The notes under the pieces: model-generated
Told to the model about the DNA's origin: nothing
The model's database searches: none
What the model saw: the letters and a program-made list of their open reading frames with translations, nothing else
Part shown: positions 1-5,745 of the stretch, piece by piece
Position numbering within the stretch: the first letter of the stretch is position 1
Layout: every line of letters starts with the position of its first letter
Translations under genes and position numbers: made by a program
NCBI GenBank assembly: GCA_002429085.1
Contig: DIYR01000136.1
Location: 1 to 5,745, forward strand
Length of the DNA stretch: 5,745 nucleotides
Source of the DNA: Flavobacteriales bacterium UBA6049
Lineage (GTDB): Bacteria; Bacteroidota; Bacteroidia; Flavobacteriales_G; Salibacteraceae
Direction: 5' to 3'

Positions 1-2687
1 ATATCTGCTGAATCGAGTACTTCATTCCAGAAGGTTACCTCTGCCATGTGGCCATCAAAGAACTCACTAGGTGTAGATCCATCAAACTCTTGCCCTAGAG
101 AGATTCTACTTGTAGCACTAATAGATTGCCCATTCGTATAAGAGTCTACTTCTATTCCATCTATATACGTTGTGGTTTTATTACTTGCCTCATCATAGGT
201 ATAACCTACATGGTGCCAAACTCCATCTGTAACAACTGTATTTGTAGTTTGATAATTTGACCCATCATATAAATCTAATTTTTCATCGGATCTTATCATC
301 ATGTTTGTGACGGTTGCAGTACCCGATGAGTTTATACCCACTAATATTTGGTTATCACCTGATACTTGGCCGGCAGCCTTCATCCACAAAAAGATAGAGC
401 GGTTGGTGTTTACTAGATCTCCTACAACACCATTAATCTCTACCCAATTATTCTCCGATTTTTCAAAGGTGGCAAATGGCGTATATTCTGTTTTTGCATT
501 TGTTCTTAAGGTATCGCAAACTGTAGTATCGACCAATACAGTTTGTGCAACTTGATAATAGTTGATTATAAGATCTGTAAAAACAATACTATCGCCTGTA
601 CTACCTGCCAATGTATCGATGTATACACCAGAAGCGCTGTATGTTTTTCCGCCAGGAACTGTATAGTTATTCGCATCACACACTTCAACCGACACAGAAT
701 TACAGTTTACTCCTACATTGGTAGCAGATACGAAATTAGAAGTGGTTCCTGTTAGCGCAAAGTTTGTTGGTGTACCATGATTACTAAAACTTGATGCATC
801 ATTAACCGAAGTAATGGTTGTGTTTGTTCCGTTTGACACCCCTTGATTGAAGGTGTAATAGGCTACTAAATCTGATTGTATTGCTGGTGATTGAATTTCG
901 CAATAACGATCATCTGCAATTTGTTGATCTGTTCTAGCAACTTTCCAAACTCGCACATCATTTAATGCTCCTTTGAAATATTCACTTCTTGAGTTCCCAT
1001 CATATTCTTGCCCTAAACTCCATCTGTTGCTAGTTGCAAAGGTGATTGTTGCAGCATTAAATGTTCCATGGTTGATGCCATCAACGTATAGTTTTAATGT
1101 TCCATTATTGTAAGTAGCAGCAACATGATGCCATTGATCGTCTCGTAAATCAGGGCCTGCTTCGAAAGCAGTTGAACCATCATAAAAATCTAGAATACCA
1201 TCATCTAATCTGAACAAGAACTTAGTTCCAGATCCACTGGTATTGGCAGCCAAGATATGGTCATTACCTGTTTGAGTAGGGGCTGCTTTTATCCAAGATT
1301 CAACCGTAAATGCAGAAACACCTACCACGTCATCTGCCACGCTATTGATGTTTACATAATCATTAGATCCATCAAAATGCAACCCGTTTCTTTCTGCCCC
1401 TGTTGCTTCTAAACGGAACATAAAAGTTGACTCATCTAAATCGTTGCTTGCAATAGAAACATCTGTTAGTACTGTTCCATCTGTTGTTGGTGTAAATGTT
1501 ACGTCAAAAGACGTGGACGCTCCTGGCAATACAGTTGCTGATGGTTGACTAGTTACTGCAAACTGACTGTTTCCACTTAGTGCAACAACTGGGTTATTGG
1601 TAAACTCTAATGTATCTGTGCCCGTATTGGTGATTTGGTAGGTTTGAGTAAGGGATCCTGTATTGGTAATAATTACCCCCATATTGGTGAAATTATTCGC
1701 TGAAGGAGTAAAATCGTTATTGGTTATGCTTATTCCGTTACCAGATATTCCAATTTCGGCTTCTGAACCAGCACCTTGAAGGGTAACATTTGAGGTAGCT
1801 GAACAACTAACATCACTAAATGCCACCTCAAACGTTGAAGTTCTTGTTCCAGACGCTGAAGGAGCAAATTCAATCTCTACCAAAGTTGAATCTCCTACTA
1901 CTAAAGATGAAGCTGGGTTGGTAATAATTGAGAAATCTGCCGAATTTCCACCTGTAATTGTAGTATTTGCTAGATCTATTGTAACATCTTCTGTACGATC
2001 GTTCTTTACGTAAAAACCGATTGTGTCTTTTCCTCCGTTTGGTTCAAGAGTATTAAACTGAACAGAAGCAGGAGTAGTTAAAGGCGCGCATGCTTCAACA
2101 AATTCAAAAGTTAAATCAACGGTAGAACCTACTCCTTGACTTGTCTGTTGATTCTCATTAAAAACCAACAAATAGTAATCTCCAGCTGGAAAGTAACCTA
2201 CTGAAGGGTAAGGAGAATTGAAATCGTAGACAGTAGTAAGACCCGATAATGTAGTAGGAACCTGCCCATATGGTGTGTTATCCCACCCCTGATAGGCTCT
2301 ACCAAGCTGCAAAGTATCTCTGAAACCACAAAAATTTCCGGGAGAGCTAGAAACAAAGGCTATATCTGAATACGATGTTGGATTAGCTACTGTAGGGTAA
2401 TAGGCAATGATACTACCCGATAGAGGAGTAAAACCGTTCATTTCTACACGCAACACTCCATTTGCTGGCAGTGTTACCTTAAACACATTTACAGAACAAC
2501 ACGGTAGCGCATTACACTGTCCTTGCATACCAACGGCTGTTTCTCCACCAGCCGTGCTAATGTTAGAAATTGTTGTTGGAAATGTTGTTACAATGTAGGG
2601 GTTGGCTAAGGTTTGAGCCTGTAGCCTTTGGGTTAGCAATGAACTCACTAGTATAGTGAATAATAGTAAAAGCCTACTTCGAAGCAT
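1..2687 (-). CDS. Large secreted LamG/choice-of-anchor D surface protein (adhesin-like), C-terminus outside window
   Basis: The frame stays open for 895 codons from ATG at 2687 to the window edge, so the 3' end is missing. The start is secure: the upstream in-frame TAA (2739-2741) leaves no other ATG, GTG or TTG. Residues 1-24 form a Sec signal peptide (Arg3/Arg5, hydrophobic 6-18, probable cleavage LQA|Q). Order after that: an unassigned beta-rich domain (about 26-200) with Cys58, 63, 64 and 120 and a PPC-like feel; a divergent ASPM/Hydin-type immunoglobulin-like domain (about 203-306); a typical choice-of-anchor D domain (about 308-430); a LamG-like jellyroll (about 434-592); a Cys-Asp linker repeat (about 662-712); and a second LamG-like jellyroll (from about 739, cut by the edge). 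No catalytic motif is visible. Such proteins in Bacteroidota are usually exported and surface-anchored, often by type IX secretion; the sorting domain that would prove this lies beyond the window. Adhesion or glycan binding is an inference from the domains. Confidence 0.5.
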   Translation of the reverse strand, partial: MLRSRLLLLFTILVSSLLTQRLQAQTLANPYIVTTFPTTISNISTAGGETAVGMQGQCNALPCCSVNVFKVTLPANGVLRVEMNGFTPLSGSIIAYYPTVANPTSYSDIAFVSSSPGNFCGFRDTLQLGRAYQGWDNTPYGQVPTTLSGLTTVYDFNSPYPSVGYFPAGDYYLLVFNENQQTSQGVGSTVDLTFEFVEACAPLTTPASVQFNTLEPNGGKDTIGFYVKNDRTEDVTIDLANTTITGGNSADFSIITNPASSLVVGDSTLVEIEFAPSASGTRTSTFEVAFSDVSCSATSNVTLQGAGSEAEIGISGNGISITNNDFTPSANNFTNMGVIITNTGSLTQTYQITNTGTDTLEFTNNPVVALSGNSQFAVTSQPSATVLPGASTSFDVTFTPTTDGTVLTDVSIASNDLDESTFMFRLEATGAERNGLHFDGSNDYVNINSVADDVVGVSAFTVESWIKAAPTQTGNDHILAANTSGSGTKFLFRLDDGILDFYDGSTAFEAGPDLRDDQWHHVAATYNNGTLKLYVDGINHGTFNAATITFATSNRWSLGQEYDGNSRSEYFKGALNDVRVWKVARTDQQIADDRYCEIQSPAIQSDLVAYYTFNQGVSNGTNTTITSVNDASSFSNHGTPTNFALTGTTSNFVSATNVGVNCNSVSVEVCDANNYTVPGGKTYSASGVYIDTLAGSTGDSIVFTDLIINYYQVAQTVLVDTTVCDTLRTNAKTEYTPFATFEKSENNWVEINGVVGDLVNTNRSIFLWMKAAGQVSGDNQILVGINSSGTATVTNMMIRSDEKLDLYDGSNYQTTNTVVTDGVWHHVGYTYDEASNKTTTYIDGIEVDSYTNGQSISATSRISLGQEFDGSTPSEFFDGHMAEVTFWNEVLDSAD
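3..473 (-). repeat. LamG-like jellyroll domain, copy 2, truncated by window edge
   Basis: Residues about 739-895 repeat the order of copy 1: NNWVEINGVVGD, SIFLWMKAAG (for FTVESWIKAAP), LDLYDGS (for LDFYDGS), VWHHVGYTYD (for WHHVAATYN), TYIDGIEVDSY, SLGQEFDGSTPSEFF (for SLGQEYDGNSRSEYF) and MAEVTFWNEVL (for LNDVRVWKVAR). The shared spacing, including the identical SLGQE strand, suggests old internal duplication. The two copies are clearly diverged, so this is not a recent DNA-level tandem repeat. The domain probably ends just past the window edge. Confidence 0.5.
552..704 (-). repeat. Cys-Asp linker repeat between the LamG domains
   Basis: Residues about 662-712 read CNSVSVEVCDANNYTVPGG, then KTYSASGVYIDTLAGSTGDS and IVFTDLIINYYQ. 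This resembles a short beta repeat seen many times over in Bacteroidota surface proteins, with the pattern VCDSYT...SGTYTDT...GCDSI..LNLTI. In this copy the usual GCDS is TGDS, so the second Cys is lost. A following VDTTVCDTLRTNA stretch (720-730) looks like the start of another, incomplete unit. The family assignment is from memory of such proteins. Confidence 0.5.
912..1388 (-). repeat. LamG-like jellyroll domain, copy 1 (protein-level repeat)
   Basis: Residues about 434-592 of the secreted protein. The hallmarks of a concanavalin A-like LamG_3 fold are visible in order: GLHFDGSNDYVNI at the start, FTVESWIKA, the WHHVAATY strand near 519-526, LYVDG near 533-537, SLGQEYDG near 557-564 and LNDVRVWKVART near 575-586. 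This fold commonly binds carbohydrate or protein ligands, but the ligand here cannot be read from sequence. The copy is intact. Confidence 0.5.
1398..1766 (-). other. Choice-of-anchor D (ASPM/Hydin-like) domain within the secreted protein
   Basis: Residues about 308-430. It has the features typical of choice-of-anchor D domains: an opening AEIGISGNGISI, a TYQITNTGTDTL strand, a variable middle, an LPGASTSFDVTFTPTTDGT stretch and a closing IASNDLDESTFMFRLEATG. The preceding residues (about 203-306) look like a divergent sister domain, with DTIGFYVKND, DSTLVEIEFAPSASGT and a closing VTLQGAG. These immunoglobulin-like modules usually act as spacers in long surface proteins. Confidence 0.5.
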
Positions 2688-2789
2688 AACACTAACAGAT
2701 TTTAGAATTGTGCTACGAAATACCCTTAATCTGTTGAGTTAAGTCTAAAGAATGTTCTGAACGATACGAAATATGTTACGAACAATGCA
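2688..2789 (-). promoter_or_regulatory. Intergenic leader of the secreted-protein gene with repeated TACGAA motifs
   Basis: This 102-base gap separates the regulator stop from the secreted-protein start. TACGAA (plus-strand reading) occurs three times, at 2714-2719, 2765-2770 and 2777-2782. The first two extend to a 9-base identity, TACGAAATA. The last two lie 12 bases apart in the same orientation, as GATACGAA and GTTACGAA. A short palindrome, GTTCTGAAC, lies at 2754-2762. No GC-rich hairpin plus T-run terminator is seen, so read-through from the two-component operon is possible. No clear Bacteroidota TAnnTTTG promoter with a matching -33 box was found; the closest is minus-strand TATTTCG at 2722-2716. 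Regulator binding here is an inference. Confidence 0.5.
2694..2735 (-). repeat. Inverted repeat in the leader next to the secreted-protein start codon
   Basis: AACAGATT at 2694-2701 and AATCTGTT at 2728-2735 are perfect 8-base inverted copies separated by 26 bases. In the transcript the start-proximal arm ends 6 bases before the ATG at 2687, so pairing would cover the ribosome-binding area. The arms are AT-rich and the loop is long, so the hairpin would be weak. It may be chance or a protein-binding dyad. Confidence 0.5.
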
Positions 2790-3509
2790 CTACTCTACTC
2801 TTACCTGATCTAGTAATACTCCTCTGTATGTTTTACCAATAGGAATCTGCTCGCCATTGGCTATTATATAAAGAGAATTGATGGCTTCCAGATAATCTAG
2901 GTTGACTGCATAACTGCGGTGAGTGCGAAAAAAAGACTGAGGTAATGACGTTAAAAACTGGGAAAGACTTCCTCTTAGCACATGCTTTTGTTTGTTTTTT
3001 GTATAGAGTTCTACGTATACATGGTCGCTTTTTAAATAAACGATATCAGAATACGCAACTCTGTGGAGCAATTGGCTCTTTCGAACAAAAAGAGCATCTT
3101 GTAAAGCTGAGTTCTTTTGAGTAGAAGTGTTCTTACCCTGCTCTATGGCCACTTCAATGGCTGCATATAATTCGTCTGCTTCAAATGGCTTAAGCAGATA
3201 AGAAGCAGGCACAGTAGATTTGGCTTGGTCTATGGTTGCTTTGTCTGAGTTTGATGTAAGAAAGATGAAAGGAATTTGAAACCGTTCGTTGATAACTTTA
3301 CCAATGTCGATTCCTGTTTTATCTCCTTTCAGTTTAATATCTACCAACGCTACATCTGGCAATTCTTGCTCTAAAACTTGAATCGTCTCTTCAAAAGAAT
3401 CGCACGTACCCAGCACCTGGTAACCAAGTTCTTCTAATGTATCAGACAGACTCATTGCAATAATCATCTCATCTTCTACTACCAGTACTTTATGCGCTTG
3501 GTTACTCAT
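2790..3509 (-). CDS. LytTR-family response regulator
   Basis: This 239-residue cytoplasmic protein is the likely partner of the kinase encoded just upstream. The receiver domain (about 6-123) has the acidic pair Glu12-Asp13 (VVEDE), phosphoacceptor Asp57 (ALVDIKL), Thr85 (FIFLTS) and Lys107 (LLKPFE), so all residues needed for phosphorylation are present. After a linker (about 124-138) a LytTR DNA-binding domain follows (about 139-237), with YSDIVYLKSDHVYVELYT, the LSQFLTSLP helix, FFRTHRSYAVNLDYL and a closing IPIGKTYRG. The length is normal for the family. LytTR regulators bind direct-repeat sites and often control surface or secreted factors. Start at ATG 3509, 5 bases after the kinase TAA; only A/T-rich sequence precedes it, with no clear Shine-Dalgarno. 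Co-transcription with the kinase is very likely. Its targets are unknown, and the downstream secreted-protein gene is a candidate. Confidence 0.5.
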   Translation of the reverse strand: MSNQAHKVLVVEDEMIIAMSLSDTLEELGYQVLGTCDSFEETIQVLEQELPDVALVDIKLKGDKTGIDIGKVINERFQIPFIFLTSNSDKATIDQAKSTVPASYLLKPFEADELYAAIEVAIEQGKNTSTQKNSALQDALFVRKSQLLHRVAYSDIVYLKSDHVYVELYTKNKQKHVLRGSLSQFLTSLPQSFFRTHRSYAVNLDYLEAINSLYIIANGEQIPIGKTYRGVLLDQVRVE

Positions 3510-3514
3510 AACTA

Positions 3515-5638
3515 TTAATCATGCGTAAAGGTAATGGAAAATACAGCTCCTTTATCGAAATGGTAATCTACTGTTCCCTTTAATTGCTTTGCCAGTTTAT
3601 GAACCAATCGTACTCCCAAACTTTTAGATTTTGACAGTTCAAAATCTGTAGGTAAACCTTGACCTGTATCTCTAACCGTTAATAAACACCTACCTTCTGG
3701 TATCTTCTTACACGAAACAGATACTTTGGTCAATCCATCACTGCCTGCACCATACTTTGCTGCATTAGTAAACAATTCGGTAATTATTAACCCTAGTGGA
3801 ATGGCTGTATCCAAATCGAATTGAAGATTTTTTTCAAACTCTAGCGTATATTCCAATGTATCTCGATTCGCGTATGAATTTCTTACTTGTTTGAGGAGAT
3901 TTTGGATATAATCTGAGAAATTAAACTTACCTACATCTTCGTTTTTATACAGCAGTTCATGAATAAGTGCCATAGAACGAACACGTTGTTGGCTCATTTT
4001 CACTGCTTCTGAAAACTGTTTGTCTTTCAAAGCAGAATCCTGTAATTCTAATAGTGCTATCACCACTTGAAGGTTGTTCTTAACGCGATGGTGAATCTCT
4101 TTAAGGAGTACTTCTTTCTCTTCTTTTTGATTTGATATGAGTTTATTTTGCTCTTCTAATCTCGAAGCGTAGCTTGTACGTTGTTTGTACAATCTGAATA
4201 TTCCAATGATAAGTCCAGCAAAAATTACGATCCCTCCAACGAGTAACCATATGATTACTTTTTGAGTAGATCTTAATTCTTCACTTTTGGCCAAACTCGC
4301 AGTTTTCAGTTCATTCTCGCGATTCAATGATTGAATCATTAACTCTTTCTTTTCTGCTTCAAAGCGAATTTGTTGTTCAGACAAATATTTGATTCTCTCT
4401 GCACGATTTAACGAGTCGTTAATTGTACTAAGTTCACCAGCATAGTAGGTTGCTTTTTTAAACTGTCCTAGTTCTCGATGGATTTCAAATAGCAACTCAG
4501 ACAACTCTCCTTCGTACCCAAGTAGTGCTGTTTCTTTTGCTAAGGCTAATGCCTCTTCTGCATGGATTCGTGCGTTGTTCCAATAGTTTCTATCGCCATT
4601 TTTAGAAAGAAAGAACTCTGAACTTGCCAATTTAATCAATAAGCCAACCTTTAGGCGTTTTACAGAATTTACCTTCGGATAAATACTTAACCCTGTTTCG
4701 GCATATGTTAACGCAATATCATAATTCTCACGAATCAACGCAATTTCACTATAACTTAGATAGACTCTCGCCATTGAGTTAGAATCATCAATAGCCTTAA
4801 AGTATTCATACGCATTATCGTAATAAACAAAGGCACTATCAAACATTTCAAGACTCGCAAATTCGTTGCCTATGTTTTTGGTGCTTAAGGCCAACAAGGC
4901 AGTATCTTTATTTAGTAAACCATATTTTCTACCTTTATTAAAGTAGAATATCGCTCTTTCTCTGGCTTCGTTACTACTATAGGTTAAACCAAGGTTTACA
5001 TATGCTCTACCAACATCTGGTGTTTTTAGGGCTTCTTTTACCTCAAGCGCTTTCAAGGTATTTTCAATACTCAAATCGTAAATACCAACGTATTGATACA
5101 TCAATCCCAAGTTGTTGTAGATACGATGCAGATAAAAAGAATCTTGTATCTGTTCTCCTATCTCTTTTGCCTCTTGTAGGTAATAGATAGAACTATCGAA
5201 TTGCTCAAAATTAGCCCAATAAGTTCCGATGGTAAAGTAACAATTCGTAACCCCTTTTAGATAGTCTGCCTTTCTGTAATGCTCAGCTGCATCTTTTACG
5301 ATGGCGATGGATGTGTCTTGCTGTAATTGATAGTGGTAAAGCAATGATTTGTTAAAAGTAGCATGACCCACGAACAAATCCCACTCTTGTTCACGTCCAA
5401 AAGCAATTGCTTCATCGTAATAGTGATCGGCAGAATCTATGTTAACTGATACATAAGCGATGGCAAGATTCTGATTTGCAATAAACCTTGCCGAATCTTG
5501 CAGTGATTCAGTAGAAAGGGCATTTTTTAACGAATCTATTTGATGATTTTCTGATCCATATAAATCCAACGTTTGTAGGAATACTATCAAAACAACAGTT
5601 ACATAGACGGCTCTTTTTATGAAATAATATGGATTCAT
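3515..5638 (-). CDS. TPR-containing membrane sensor histidine kinase (HisKA_2 type)
   Basis: This 707-residue kinase begins, in this call, at ATG 5638. The reading frame is open further upstream (a TTG at 5728, and on to the window edge), but only the 5638 start puts a signal or anchor segment (hydrophobic 11-24, after Lys8-Arg9) at the N-terminus. Residues about 48-406 form seven clear plus about two weaker TPR repeats (for example YNNLGLMYQYVGIYDLSIENT at 174-194), predicted outside the cytoplasm. A charged, probably coiled-coil stretch (about 408-458), a transmembrane helix (about 461-482) and a second helix (about 486-512) follow. The catalytic core is HisKA_2: EIHHRVKNNLQ with likely phosphoacceptor His517, N-box ELFTNAAK (Asn625), G-box DTGQGLP (Asp657) and SLGVRLVHKLAKQLKG (673-688). 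All key residues are present, so it should be active. It very probably phosphorylates the adjoining LytTR regulator. The signal sensed by the TPR region is unknown. Confidence 0.5.
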   Translation of the reverse strand: MNPYYFIKRAVYVTVVLIVFLQTLDLYGSENHQIDSLKNALSTESLQDSARFIANQNLAIAYVSVNIDSADHYYDEAIAFGREQEWDLFVGHATFNKSLLYHYQLQQDTSIAIVKDAAEHYRKADYLKGVTNCYFTIGTYWANFEQFDSSIYYLQEAKEIGEQIQDSFYLHRIYNNLGLMYQYVGIYDLSIENTLKALEVKEALKTPDVGRAYVNLGLTYSSNEARERAIFYFNKGRKYGLLNKDTALLALSTKNIGNEFASLEMFDSAFVYYDNAYEYFKAIDDSNSMARVYLSYSEIALIRENYDIALTYAETGLSIYPKVNSVKRLKVGLLIKLASSEFFLSKNGDRNYWNNARIHAEEALALAKETALLGYEGELSELLFEIHRELGQFKKATYYAGELSTINDSLNRAERIKYLSEQQIRFEAEKKELMIQSLNRENELKTASLAKSEELRSTQKVIIWLLVGGIVIFAGLIIGIFRLYKQRTSYASRLEEQNKLISNQKEEKEVLLKEIHHRVKNNLQVVIALLELQDSALKDKQFSEAVKMSQQRVRSMALIHELLYKNEDVGKFNFSDYIQNLLKQVRNSYANRDTLEYTLEFEKNLQFDLDTAIPLGLIITELFTNAAKYGAGSDGLTKVSVSCKKIPEGRCLLTVRDTGQGLPTDFELSKSKSLGVRLVHKLAKQLKGTVDYHFDKGAVFSITFTHD

Positions 5639-5745
5639 AGCATAGAAACTTTCGGCAAAGAAAGAGAAACTGTGCTTTACGAAAGTTAGTAGGTTGGTCT
5701 CTTTACCATTTCCTCCTCTTTCAACCAAAAAACGCTTGGCGGTAA
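5639..5745 (-). promoter_or_regulatory. Upstream region of the two-component operon, partial
   Basis: The 107 bases before the preferred kinase start hold no recognisable gene. Read from the minus strand, TAACTTTC (5688-5681) matches seven of the eight consensus positions of the Bacteroidota -7 box TAnnTTTG, about 42 bases before the ATG, but no -33 box sits at a fitting distance. Overlapping it, TGTGC-TT-TACGAAA (5671-5684, plus-strand reading) resembles TGTGC-TACGAAA (2709-2720) before the secreted-protein gene. An AGGAGG-like run lies near 5711-5718 but is too far from the ATG at 5638 to serve it. The region continues beyond the window, so the promoter call is weak. Confidence 0.5.

Noticed and set aside
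301..755. Two overlapping plus-strand open frames of 84 and 70 codons
   Set aside because: They lie opposite the continuous minus-strand frame of the secreted protein, which has clear LamG domains, and their translations look like no known protein.
2407..2598. Plus-strand open frame of 63 codons
   Set aside because: It is antisense to the N-terminal domain of the secreted protein and has no recognisable features or start context.
1..2687. Possible frameshift or pseudogene, because no complete gene is seen in this half
   Set aside because: Reading the minus strand from ATG 2687 gives 895 codons without a stop and with intact domains throughout. It is simply cut by the window edge.
2754..2762. 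GTTCTGAAC palindrome as a terminator stem for the two-component operon
   Set aside because: The arms are only 4 bases with a 1-base centre, and no T-run follows on the minus strand, so it cannot form a terminator hairpin.
5002..5190. Plus-strand open frame of 62 codons
   Set aside because: It is antisense to the TPR region of the kinase, whose repeat pattern shows the minus strand is the coding one.
5686..5709. Seven-codon minus-strand leader frame (MVKRPTY, stop) just after an AGGAGG-like run
   Set aside because: The spacing of about 2 bases between the purine run and the ATG is too short for good initiation, strong Shine-Dalgarno use is unusual in Bacteroidota, and there is no sign of an attenuation hairpin downstream.

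Overview
The window carries three genes, all on the minus strand and read from high to low coordinates. First is a membrane histidine kinase with TPR repeats (3515-5638), then its LytTR-type response regulator (2790-3509, 5 bases after the kinase stop), then, after a 102-base gap, the first 895 codons of a large secreted multidomain protein that runs off the left edge (2687 to 1). No RNA genes, CRISPR arrays, insertion sequences or transposase fragments are visible.

The AT-rich sequence and the gene types point to the Bacteroidota, most likely a free-living or marine member of the Flavobacteriia/Cytophagia type. The evidence is a periplasmic-TPR sensor kinase with a HisKA_2 core, a LytTR regulator, and a secreted protein built from ASPM/Hydin-like ('choice-of-anchor D') and LamG-like jellyroll domains. 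That protein also has a linker resembling the Cys-Asp-containing repeats common in Bacteroidota surface proteins. Shine-Dalgarno sequences are weak or absent before all three starts, which also fits this phylum. The genus cannot be named from the sequence.

Inferred working model: the kinase senses a signal through its TPR region outside the cytoplasmic membrane and phosphorylates Asp57 of the regulator, whose LytTR domain binds DNA. The adjacent surface or adhesin-like protein is a plausible target. The leaders before the kinase and before the adhesin share TGTGC-TACGAAA (a 2-base insertion separates the two halves in the kinase copy), and two further TACGAA copies lie in the gap before the adhesin. 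This is the most interesting non-coding signal here. It could be an operator for the LytTR regulator or a shared core-promoter element; sequence alone does not decide.

Nothing in the window clearly amounts to a wholly new system. The possible novelty is the specific link between the two-component pair and the adhesin, and the unassigned Cys-containing N-terminal domain of the secreted protein.

[Form note: the original answer gave no feature confidence values; the 0.5 on every feature is a placeholder required by the schema, not an assessment.]
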